The position numbers and the translations under genes are program-made. From NCBI GenBank assembly GCA_035283185.1, contig DATEUJ010000179.1, positions 12,201-76,200 on the forward strand: DNA of 64,000 nucleotides. The letters run 5' to 3'. The notes beneath the pieces were generated by a model. The model did not search any database and was not told the origin of the DNA. It saw nothing but the letters and a program-made list of their open reading frames with translations. Of this stretch, positions 32,821 through 40,362 are shown piece by piece. Position 1 is the stretch's first letter, and each line of letters opens with the position of its first letter. This DNA comes from DASSFZ01 sp035283185 (GTDB lineage Bacteria; Chloroflexota; Anaerolineae; Fen-1058).

Positions 32821-33531
32821 ATGCGAGGCGTCGTGGCGTTGGTTGGATCGGGCGAATACCTGGACGTGATGAACGACGTCGATCGCCGCCTGCTGGCTGA
32901 GTCGGGCAGGCTGAAGCCGCGCGTGGTATGCCTGCCAACGGCAGCCGGCCTGGAGGGATCGGAAAGCGTCGAGCGCTGGTCTCGGATGGGCGAAGAGCAC
33001 TTTCGGAATCTGGGCGCCCGTGTCGACGCGCTGCCCGTTATCGATCGCGTCTCAGCCGATGATCCGAAGTGGGCGGAACGCGTCGAATCTGCAGACCTGA
33101 TCTACTTTTCCGGTGGGGATCCACTGTATTTGTGCCGGACGCTGATCGACACTCGCGCGTGGGCGGCGGTGGAGCTGGCCTGGGCGCGCGGCGCCGTCTT
33201 CGCCGGGTGCTCGGCGGGCGCGATGATTCTCGGTTCAGGGGTGCCCGACGTGCAATCCCCCGAGCTGACAGTATATCCCGCATTCAATCGCATCCCGAAT
33301 GCCTTCATTCTGCCGCATTTCGATCGACTCGAAGATTTCCGCCCGGGCGCGACCGAGCTGATACGCAGTTGGCTGGCCGACGGGCAGTACGCGCTCGGCA
33401 TCGACGAAAACACGGCCCTGGTCGGGCACATCGGGGGCGAGTGGGAGGTGATGGGCGCAGCTGGCGCGTCGCTCTTGACACGCCACGGCACGACGCGGTA
33501 TATCGTCGGAAACCGGCTGACGCTGCCTTGA
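32821..33531 (+). CDS. S51-like peptidase/cyanophycinase-type protein
   Basis: A 236-residue protein with a class I glutamine amidotransferase-like fold. VALVGSGEY opens it, LIYFSGGDPLYL (about residues 91-102) matches the GGD/GGN loop of S51 peptidases, and the nucleophile elbow is FAGCSAGAMILG (about 120-131) with the Ser in SAG. Peptidase E, cyanophycinase and related enzymes use this Ser with a His and Glu; a later HFDRLEDF may supply the His. Substrate unknown: dipeptides or cyanophycin-like polymers are possible. ACAGGAG precedes the ATG. Confidence 0.8.
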   Translation: MRGVVALVGSGEYLDVMNDVDRRLLAESGRLKPRVVCLPTAAGLEGSESVERWSRMGEEHFRNLGARVDALPVIDRVSADDPKWAERVESADLIYFSGGDPLYLCRTLIDTRAWAAVELAWARGAVFAGCSAGAMILGSGVPDVQSPELTVYPAFNRIPNAFILPHFDRLEDFRPGATELIRSWLADGQYALGIDENTALVGHIGGEWEVMGAAGASLLTRHGTTRYIVGNRLTLP

Positions 33532-33546
33532 GGTATAGGAAAGAGC

Positions 33547-33723
33547 ATGGAGCACACCGTCGTCCCGCTCGGAGCCAAAGCCGACTTCGGGATGGTCTCG
33601 AAGTCGGCTGCGCTTTCCTTTCTGATCAGCTTCGGCTTGGTGAAGGCAGTGGCCATCCTTTCCGTTTTACCCCAACAAGGGGAACGGCTGGTGATGGAGA
33701 CGACTACGGGCAGTTCAACTTGA
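33547..33723 (+). pseudogene. Remnant of an MFS transporter N terminus
   Basis: A 58-codon frame starting 15 bases after the S51 stop, with GGAAAGAG before the ATG. Its first 37 residues (VVPLGAKADFGM, then LSFLISFGLVKAVAIL) match the opening loop and second helix of major facilitator transporters. The helix is then lost in unrelated residues. A GCCGACTTCG/CGAAGTCGGC palindrome (33579-33609) lies inside this coding remnant. I read it as the leftover of a deleted transporter gene. Confidence 0.5.
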
Positions 33724-34168
33724 AGAATTCGACAAGCACCTCACCGTTCGCATTCATAGTGGTATGCGCTGTAATGTGCCATTGAACGTCCGAGCCATCC
33801 GAGCTGGTACCATGAACCGTGAAGGTGAATGTGTGGTTTTCGTTCTTCTCGTTGAAGTTGTCGCCGAACCAAACTGTAAAGTTGCCGCTCGCAGTGGGCA
33901 GCGCCGGATTGACGGGCACGAACACGAAGTCCCCAGTGAACGTCCCGGTGAGGTGGAATGCTCCGTTAGGCGTCGTGGTCATATGGACGACGCCGTTGTA
34001 CGTAAGGGTCACGTTGCCTGGGGCACCCGTACATTGATCGATGTCGGGCTCCGTCTCGGTGAAGTTGTGAAACGTTTGCGTGACGGTGACTGCCCCCTCG
34101 GCGAATGCGCTGGATGCCGGAAACAGCAGCAAGCTCACGAGCGTAAGGAATGCGAGCGCACGTCTCAT
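33704..34168 (-). CDS. Secreted beta-rich protein of unknown function
   Basis: A 154-residue protein with a clear signal peptide (MRRALAFLTLVSLLLFPASSAFA, cleavage after AFA). The mature part is rich in Thr, Asn and aromatics with alternating strands (GNVTLTYNGVVHMTTTPNGAFHLTG-type), as in exported beta-sandwich proteins. Two Cys (in DQCTGA and the final KLNCP) could form one disulfide. GGAGGTG lies just before the ATG at 34168. No family is recognised. A possible promoter (TTGACT, 17 bases, TAACCG) lies at 34247-34219 on the minus strand. It converges on the MFS remnant. Confidence 0.75.
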   Translation of the reverse strand: MRRALAFLTLVSLLLFPASSAFAEGAVTVTQTFHNFTETEPDIDQCTGAPGNVTLTYNGVVHMTTTPNGAFHLTGTFTGDFVFVPVNPALPTASGNFTVWFGDNFNEKNENHTFTFTVHGTSSDGSDVQWHITAHTTMNANGEVLVEFFKLNCP

Positions 34169-34697
34169 GTTGCACCTCCGTGTGCCAATAGGGCGCAATC
34201 CTGAGCGAATTGCGCAAACGGTTACCGGTTCAGTCATGGAAAGTCAAGTCTTTCGGCTTATAGGCGCTCCTCCTTGCATAGAAAAATTTCAGATCGGGTG
34301 TCCCGGCGATATGATGATAGGAGTTCAGTGAGCGCTTTGGTTGAGGAAGATGTATCACAGGTTCGAAGCTTTGAGGCGTTAGAAATGGTTAGACTTTCCG
34401 CTACCGTGTCTTGGCAAGGTGGGACGCTCCGAGCGGGCTGGAGCGCCTGCGACCGCTCCACCAGCCGGCTGAGGTGGTGCTTTGCATCGGCCCTGGGCAC
34501 GTTATATAATCGGCGAAGCAACTGCAGTTGTGAAGGTTCTGCCACAGAGCAGACGGGCTCGCCCGCACTGCGAAGAATCGAACTATTGAATTCCACCGCA
34601 AAGGCGATGTGAAACTGTGAATTGATCGTATAATGGAATTGTCCCTCTTCGAGCCAAGGGGGAATGTCCCTCCATTTTCGCGAGTCGCGGGGGCGTC
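34169..34697. other. 529-base intergenic region between divergent genes
   Basis: It holds a weak minus-strand promoter candidate near 34219-34247, the strong plus-strand promoter at 34482-34510 and a second TATAAT at 34629-34634 without a good -35. Two GTCCCTC direct repeats lie near 34641 and 34666. Reading frames on both strands here have no protein-like features. I see nothing else. Confidence 0.6.
34482..34510 (+). promoter_or_regulatory. Consensus-like promoter of the split cyclase-ATPase operon
   Basis: TTGCAT (34482-34487) and TATAAT (34505-34510) are 17 bases apart. The predicted leader to the GTG at 34698 is about 180 bases, long enough for regulation. Confidence 0.75.
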
Positions 34698-36602
34698 GTG
34701 CAGTGTCCAGCCTGTCGAACTGACAATCCGCAACAAGCCGCGTTCTGCATGCAGTGCGGCACACAGCTCCACCTGACCTGCGCGAATTGCGGCACGGCCC
34801 TGCCTGCGCAAGCCCGCTTCTGCTTGAGTTGTGGCCAGCCGGTCAACGTCAGCACGCCGACGGACAACGCGCGTCTGACACGCCTGACGACCGCCGCGCC
34901 TGCGCCGCTCGCCGAGAAGATGCGCGCGGCTCACCTCAGCGGCGAGCGCCGGACGGTGACGGTGCTGTTCGCCGACGTCGTCGGATCGACCGCACTCGCC
35001 GAGAAGATGGACGCCGAAGACTGGACGCTGATCATGAACCGCGCCTTCGACCGCATCTCGCCGTCGATCTACAAGTACGAGGGCACGATCGCGCGACTGA
35101 TGGGCGATGCTATCCTCGCCTTCTTCGGCGCGCCGGTCGCGCACGAAGACGATCCGGCCCGCGCCGTGCGCGCCGCGCTCGGCCTGCTGACAGCCGTGAC
35201 GGAATTCGCCGTGGAGACGAAGCGCGAGCACGGAATCGACTTCGCCATGCGGGTGGGGCTGAATACGGGCATGGTCGTCGTCGGCGAGGTCGGCAGCGAC
35301 CTCAAGTTCGAGTACACCGCGATGGGCGACGCCGTCAACCTGGCGGCGCGCATGCAATCGGCGGCGAGGCCGATGACGGTGCTGATCTCGGAGCATACCC
35401 ATCGTTTCGTCGCGCCGATCTTCGACTGTGTCGATCTGGGCCAGATCGAAGTGAAAGGCAAATCCGAGCCGGTGCGCGTGTATGAAGTGGCCGGCGCGAA
35501 AGCCGAGCCGGGACGTGTGCGCGGGCTGGCCGGCCTGGAAAGCCCCATGGTCGGCCGCGATGCGGAACTGTCGGCGTTATTGCAGTTGAGCGCGGCAGTG
35601 CACGCCGGGCTGGGGCGCGCCGCCGTCGTCATCGGCGAGCCGGGCCTCGGCAAGACCCGCCTCATTGCCGAATGGAAAGCCGCTTCGACGTCCAACCTCC
35701 AACCTCCAATCTCCAATCTCCAATCTCCAATCCCCAATCTCCAATGGGCCGAAGGCCATTGCCTGTCCTACGGTCAAGGACTCGCGTATCACCTCTTGAT
35801 CGATCTTTTGCGCTCGCTCATCGGCGCTCCGGCGGCGGCCGGCGAGGTGGAGACGCGCGAGGCGCTGTTGAAACTGACGCAAGACCTGTTCGGCGACGCG
35901 CTGCTGGACGTGTACCCCTATCTCGGTCACTTGCTCTCGCTGCAACTCGAGGGCGACGCGCTAGATCGAGTGCGCCTGCTCGACCCGCAGGCGCTGCAAT
36001 CGCAGTATCTGTCGGCGCTGAGGCAATTGTTCCGCGCGCTGGCTTCGCGGCGTCCCCTGGTGCTGGTCTTCGACGACATTCACTGGGCCGATCCGTCGTC
36101 GGTCGATCTGCTGATCAAACTCCTGCCGCTGGCGAGCGAGGCGCCGACGCTGTTCTGCTTCGTCACGCGGCCCGACCGCGACGCGCCCGGCTGGAAACTC
36201 ATCGCCGCCGCGCGCGAGGCGATGGGCGCGAGCCTCACCGAGATCACGCTCAATCCGCTGAGCGACGCCGACAGCCGCCAGCTTGTCTCGAACCTACTCG
36301 AAATCGAATCGCTGCCCGACGGCGTGCGCTCGATCATCCTGCAAAAGGCCGAGGGCAACCCGTTCTTCGTCGAGGAAGTGATTCGCATGTTGATCGACCG
36401 TGGGGCGATCGTCAAGAGGGGCGAAGGCTGGGTGGCCGAGAAGGAAATCGAGAACGTCGACATCCCTGACAACCTGCAAGGTCTCTTGCTGGCGCGCATC
36501 GACCGCCTGCCGGAAGACGTCAAGCGCACGCTGCGCGTGGCGTCGGTGATCGGGCGGCAGTTCTCGGTGCGGGTGTTGGAAGAAGTGTTGGGTAAAGCGT
36601 GA
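34698..36602 (+). CDS. Split cyclase-ATPase 'head': zinc ribbon/class III cyclase/AAA ATPase, no TPR part
   Basis: A 634-residue protein from a GTG start. It has a double zinc ribbon (Cys 3, 6, 17, 20, 28, 31, 42, 45), a class III cyclase domain with metal Asp 93 (FADVVGST) and Asp 137 (LMGDAILAFFG) plus GDAVNLAARM, and an ATPase with Walker A GEPGLGKTR (Lys 319) and Walker B VLVFDDIHWAD (Asp 459-460). It stops after VIGRQFSVRVLEEVLGKA in the winged helix, at the point where the paralogues at 15294 and 18983 continue into about 550-600 more residues. The missing part is encoded by separate downstream genes. A heptamer array (35691-35746) encodes a low-complexity linker after Walker A. Confidence 0.88.
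   Translation: MQCPACRTDNPQQAAFCMQCGTQLHLTCANCGTALPAQARFCLSCGQPVNVSTPTDNARLTRLTTAAPAPLAEKMRAAHLSGERRTVTVLFADVVGSTALAEKMDAEDWTLIMNRAFDRISPSIYKYEGTIARLMGDAILAFFGAPVAHEDDPARAVRAALGLLTAVTEFAVETKREHGIDFAMRVGLNTGMVVVGEVGSDLKFEYTAMGDAVNLAARMQSAARPMTVLISEHTHRFVAPIFDCVDLGQIEVKGKSEPVRVYEVAGAKAEPGRVRGLAGLESPMVGRDAELSALLQLSAAVHAGLGRAAVVIGEPGLGKTRLIAEWKAASTSNLQPPISNLQSPIPNLQWAEGHCLSYGQGLAYHLLIDLLRSLIGAPAAAGEVETREALLKLTQDLFGDALLDVYPYLGHLLSLQLEGDALDRVRLLDPQALQSQYLSALRQLFRALASRRPLVLVFDDIHWADPSSVDLLIKLLPLASEAPTLFCFVTRPDRDAPGWKLIAAAREAMGASLTEITLNPLSDADSRQLVSNLLEIESLPDGVRSIILQKAEGNPFFVEEVIRMLIDRGAIVKRGEGWVAEKEIENVDIPDNLQGLLLARIDRLPEDVKRTLRVASVIGRQFSVRVLEEVLGKA
35691..35746. repeat. (TCCAATC)8 heptamer array inside the head gene
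   Basis: Eight tandem 7-base units (TCCAACC twice, TCCAATC four times, CCCAATC, TCCAATG). They encode a seven-residue periodic peptide (SNLQPPI, SNLQSPI). The array lies between Walker A and the EGHCLSYG strand, the same linker that holds the array at 19912-20037 in the other paralogue. Confidence 0.85.
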
Positions 36603-36625
36603 GCACGTAATCCAGGGAGGTTACC

Positions 36626-36913
36626 ATGTCCGTTCTGGTTACTATGCGCGTCAAAGTCCACGATTTCGAGGGAACCAAAGCGGCGGCCGCTCAATACGCC
36701 GACGCGATGAAAAAGGCAGGCTGCCATTGGTTCAAAATTTACCGCGCGGAGAAAGATCCGAATGATGTGCTGTGGCTTATGGAGTGGGAAAGCCACGACG
36801 CCTTCAACGCAGCCGGTGAAGACTCCGGCGACGATTTCAATGCGTTGGTGCAGCCGGCCGGTGAGTGGGATGACGTGGTCTGGCATCTCTCCGACGCAGT
36901 CGAACTGAAGTAA
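36626..36913 (+). CDS. ABM-like dimeric alpha/beta-barrel protein between head and tails
   Basis: A 95-residue protein with the ferredoxin-like dimeric alpha/beta-barrel pattern of antibiotic biosynthesis monooxygenase-type proteins: an opening strand VLVTMRVKVHDF, a helix AAAAQYADAMKKAG, a strand FKIYRAEKDPNDVLWLMEWE and a helix SHDAFNAA. AGGGAGG precedes the ATG. It lies 23 bases after the head stop and 11 bases before the first tail, so it interrupts what is one gene in paralogues. It may bind a small ligand. It is more distantly like the protein at 50042. Confidence 0.65.
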   Translation: MSVLVTMRVKVHDFEGTKAAAAQYADAMKKAGCHWFKIYRAEKDPNDVLWLMEWESHDAFNAAGEDSGDDFNALVQPAGEWDDVVWHLSDAVELK

Positions 36914-36924
36914 CCGTCCCGTTC

Positions 36925-38568
36925 ATGGTGATACTCGTTCAACATCTTAACGCGCTTGAATCGGCCGGCCTGGTTCGCCTGGCGCACACGTTGCCCGAGC
37001 TAGAGTATCTGTTTCAACACGCGCTGATTCAGGATGCGGCGTACAGCTCGCTCGTCAAACAGGATCGCAGGCTGCTTCACCAAACTGTCGCCGAGTCACT
37101 GGAGCGGATGTATCCGGATCGGGTGGAAGAACTCGCGGCAGTGCTGGCGCAGCATTTCGACGCGGCTGGCGACGCTGTGCGCGCGGTAAAATATCTCACG
37201 CTGGCCGGGCAGGATGCGGCTCGCCGATATGCCAACCCCGAAGCGCTGGCCCTGTTCACACGCGCGCTCGCGCTGAGCGACGACGCGCCACCCGAAACGG
37301 CGATGCACGTGCTGGAAGATCGCGGCCAGGTCTACGAGTTTCTCAGCGAGTATGATCCGGCCCTGACCGACTATGAGAAGGCGCTGGCGCTGGCTCAGCA
37401 GTCGGGCCTCGTTCGGGATGAGTGCCGCATCATGTCGCGTATGGCGTGGCTGTACTGGCTGAGCGGCAAGGGCGAACAGGCACTGCAGACGGCCCGCGCA
37501 GCCGAGTCGACGGCGCGAACCTTGAACGATCATGCCGTTGCGCTCCGGGCATTCATGGTCGTGGGATTGGTCGCACAGGCCGAGGGCCGGCTGTCCGAAG
37601 CCTATCCTCGCATGCGGCAGTCGCTGTCTGCCAGCCGCGCGACACGCGAGCATGCGTTGGAAGGGGAGAGCCTGTTCTATCTGGGCATCGAGGACAACTT
37701 CATGGGCCGATTCGGACGCGCGTCCGCCTTCGCCCGGAAGGCCCGCGACATCAAGCGCAGTCTAGGCGACCGCGGCGGCGAGATGCTGTCGCTGTACTTG
37801 CTAGGACGCGCCGAGGGCGGGCGCGGCAATTACGATGTTGCGCTCGAAGCGCTCGAGGCCGGGTTCGCGGTTGCCGAGGAGACGCACAACCCTTTCGGAC
37901 GGGCGATGTACGCCAACCAGCGCGCGTGGCTGTCGGCGGAACTGGGCGACTGGGAAAAGGCGTACGAGCTTGATCGCGCCGGCCTGGAGGTAGCGCGCGC
38001 CGCGCCGATTCGCCCACCCGAAATCAGCACCTTGCTCAACCTGGTGCTGGACTGCACGATACTGAATCGACTAGACGAAGCCGACGAATATTTGCTTGCA
38101 TTGCAGAAATGGATGGGGAGGCCGGAGTTCGGGTTCCACGGCTGGCGCTGGCAGACACGTGAAACGGATGCGCGCGCCCGGCTTCACATGGCCCGAGGCC
38201 AGTACCCGGATGCGTCTGCTGTCGTCACCGATTTGCTGGAACGCGCGTCGCGCACGGAATCGCGCAAGTACCTGGCGCGCGGTTTATGGCTGCGCGGCGA
38301 GATTCATTACACCCTGAGCGCGATCGAGATGGTCGAAGCCGATTGGGCGGCGGCACGCGATCTGGCCGACGCCATGCGCAACCTCCCGATCAGCGTGCAG
38401 GTACGACGGTCGTTGATGCGCATGTATCTGGATGCCGGAAAGGGCGGTGCTGCCAATCGGATGCGCGTCGAGATCGATGCGTTGATTGCCGATCTCGATC
38501 GCCGCCTGCGGCATCCCGATCTGCGCCGGTCGTTCGACCGTGGACTCGCTCGTGAGACGAATAAATGA
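36925..38568 (+). CDS. TPR 'tail' protein 1 of the split cyclase-ATPase
   Basis: A 547-residue helical-repeat protein. It begins MVILVQHLNALESAGLVRL, then LEYLFQHALIQDAAYSSLV, LLHQTVAESLERMYPDR and VLAQHFDAAGD. In the unsplit protein at 15294 the homologous segment (EALGTLQRRELV, YRFKHVLTQETAYMS, DLHRRVAECLE) directly follows the part that ends the head protein. TPR-like helix pairs continue to the end, with a final EADWAAARDLADAM element. No membrane segment or catalytic motif is seen. Its stop overlaps the start of tail 2 (ATGA), so the tails are translationally coupled. Confidence 0.82.
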   Translation: MVILVQHLNALESAGLVRLAHTLPELEYLFQHALIQDAAYSSLVKQDRRLLHQTVAESLERMYPDRVEELAAVLAQHFDAAGDAVRAVKYLTLAGQDAARRYANPEALALFTRALALSDDAPPETAMHVLEDRGQVYEFLSEYDPALTDYEKALALAQQSGLVRDECRIMSRMAWLYWLSGKGEQALQTARAAESTARTLNDHAVALRAFMVVGLVAQAEGRLSEAYPRMRQSLSASRATREHALEGESLFYLGIEDNFMGRFGRASAFARKARDIKRSLGDRGGEMLSLYLLGRAEGGRGNYDVALEALEAGFAVAEETHNPFGRAMYANQRAWLSAELGDWEKAYELDRAGLEVARAAPIRPPEISTLLNLVLDCTILNRLDEADEYLLALQKWMGRPEFGFHGWRWQTRETDARARLHMARGQYPDASAVVTDLLERASRTESRKYLARGLWLRGEIHYTLSAIEMVEADWAAARDLADAMRNLPISVQVRRSLMRMYLDAGKGGAANRMRVEIDALIADLDRRLRHPDLRRSFDRGLARETNK

Positions 38569-40343
38569 CGCTTGTACAGCATCTCGGCATACTGGAGACC
38601 GCTGGCCTGATTCGCGTTGCTGCTGCGCAGCCGGAACTGGAATGTGCGTTTCGGCACGCGTTGATTCAGGACGCGGCTTACGCTTCGCTGGTCAAACACG
38701 ATCGGCAGCGGCTGCACCTGGCAGTCGGCGAGGCGCTGGAGCGATCGTACCCCGATCGGCTCACCTCGCGCGATCTGGCTCCGCTGCTAGCGCAGCACTT
38801 CGACCAGGCGGGCGACGAGACGCGCGCGCTGCGATACTTCACGCTGGCCGGCGATGCGGCGGCGCGCGTGTACGCCAACGCCGAGGCGGCGCACCACTAC
38901 AGCCGTGCCTTGGCCCTTGCTCGCCACGCGGCATACGTGGACGGGCAGACGCTGCATCACCTCTTTTTCAGTCTTGGCCGCGCGTTGGAATTGAGCGCAC
39001 AGGACGCTCGCGCGCTGGACACCTATGCAGACGCGGAGGCGGTCGCGCGCGAGCGGAGCAATCAGGCAATGGAACTGGCGGCGATGATCGCCCGCGCCAC
39101 GATCTACCTGAAACCGGTGTCTGTGCGCGACCCGGACAAGGGCCGGACTCTCTCAGAACGCACGCTGGCGATGGCGCGCGAACTGGGCGATCGAGAGTTG
39201 GAGACGAAATCCCTCTGGAACTTGATGCAGTTCTACAAATGGACCGGCCGGATGGCGGAGGCGCTGGCGTATGGCGAACAAGCGCTGGCCGTCGCTCGTC
39301 AGCTCGGACGGCGTGAGCATCTTGCATACGTACTGCATGACATCGCGTCGGTCTACGGAGCGAGCGGTCAGATTCAGCGCGCCCTGGCGTTGGCAGATGA
39401 AGCCCAGCAGCTCTGGCGCGAGTTGGGCGTCCTCAATATGCTGGCGGACTGCCTGGCCACGACTGCCGAGTTTCATGTTCTGCGCGGCGAATACGAGCGG
39501 GCCTTTGCGCTGTCCGGTGAGGCGCTGCACATCAGCCGGACCATCGGCAACCTGTGGAATGAGTCGTATAGCTGGTACCTGATCGATCTGGCCCACATGG
39601 ATCGCGGCGAGATGGGGCGAGCCATCGATGCGGCGGAAGAGTGCCTGCGCCTGGCGAAGCAGGCAGGTTTCGTGCCGGGGCTGGTGCAGTCCTCGTTCGA
39701 TCTGACGCTGATTTACGCCAGCCTGGGGGCTGTTCGCCGCGGACATGAAGCGGCCGAGCGCATCCGTGACATAGGCGAAGGGATGTCCCTCATGGGACCC
39801 GTCGATCGAGTGATGGCGGCTCGTCTTCACATCCTCAGCGGAAGGCTCGTGGAAGCCAGGGAGGCTCTCGACGAAGCCCGGCGCGGCTTCGCTGCGGAGA
39901 CGATTCCGGTGTTCGCGCTCTGGTTCGTGGCCCTGGTCGAAGCCGACTGGGCGCTGGCCTCCGGCGATTACGCGCGGACACTGGCCGTCGCCGATGAAGC
40001 GCTGCCGCTTCTCCGTCAGGCCGGCGTCCGTCTGTTTCTTCCCGATGTGCTGTATTTCAAGGGCAGGGCGCTCCTCGGACTGGATCGCACCGAGGAAGCC
40101 TACGCGGCGCTGAATGAGGCGCACGCCGAAGCGGAAGCGATCGGCTCGCGGCGCATCTTGTGGCGGATTCTGTTGGCCGTCAGCGAAATCGAATCTCGGC
40201 GAGGTCGTTACGCCGAAGCGCAATCCCGACGCCAGCAGGCGCGCGAGATTGTCGAGTTCATCGCCGCACACACCGGCTCGCCCGAACTGCGCGAGTCGTT
40301 TCTCAACTTGCGAGATGTGCGCGACGTGATGGGCGAAACGTGA
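38565..40343 (+). CDS. TPR 'tail' protein 2
   Basis: A 592-residue paralogue of tail 1 starting at the same homologous position (MTLVQHLGILETAGLIRV, FRHALIQDAAYASLVKHDR, LLAQHFDQAGD). Conservation with the other tails is strong over the first 120 residues or so and weaker in the later TPR helices, as expected if the later part binds different partners or ligands. It overlaps tail 1 by 4 bases. The last codons and the stop lie inside an ACGTGAA-type heptamer array (40324-40351). Confidence 0.82.
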   Translation: MTLVQHLGILETAGLIRVAAAQPELECAFRHALIQDAAYASLVKHDRQRLHLAVGEALERSYPDRLTSRDLAPLLAQHFDQAGDETRALRYFTLAGDAAARVYANAEAAHHYSRALALARHAAYVDGQTLHHLFFSLGRALELSAQDARALDTYADAEAVARERSNQAMELAAMIARATIYLKPVSVRDPDKGRTLSERTLAMARELGDRELETKSLWNLMQFYKWTGRMAEALAYGEQALAVARQLGRREHLAYVLHDIASVYGASGQIQRALALADEAQQLWRELGVLNMLADCLATTAEFHVLRGEYERAFALSGEALHISRTIGNLWNESYSWYLIDLAHMDRGEMGRAIDAAEECLRLAKQAGFVPGLVQSSFDLTLIYASLGAVRRGHEAAERIRDIGEGMSLMGPVDRVMAARLHILSGRLVEAREALDEARRGFAAETIPVFALWFVALVEADWALASGDYARTLAVADEALPLLRQAGVRLFLPDVLYFKGRALLGLDRTEEAYAALNEAHAEAEAIGSRRILWRILLAVSEIESRRGRYAEAQSRRQQAREIVEFIAAHTGSPELRESFLNLRDVRDVMGET

Positions 40344-40351
40344 AACGTGAT
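40324..40351. repeat. ACGTGAA-type heptamer array carrying the tail 2 stop codon
   Basis: Units ACGTGAT, GGGCGAA, ACGTGAA, ACGTGAT, followed by AAGGTGAT. The tail 2 TGA (40341-40343) is part of the third unit. Related arrays lie at 50913-50954 and, in reverse complement, at 56663-56722. Confidence 0.65.
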
Positions 40352-40362
40352 AAGGTGATAGC

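Noticed and set aside
33579..33609. AGCCGACTTCG/CGAAGTCGGCT hairpin as a terminator for the S51-like gene
   Set aside because: It lies inside protein-like sequence of the MFS remnant and has no T-run.
34258..34764. Minus-strand open frame of 168 codons upstream of the head gene
   Set aside because: It runs antisense into the zinc-ribbon coding region, has no ribosome-binding site and no protein-like pattern, and covers two promoter candidates.
34698..36925. Programmed frameshift or stop read-through joining the head to tail 1
   Set aside because: The head stop is followed by a separate gene with its own ribosome site and stop, so no simple shift would produce a fusion.
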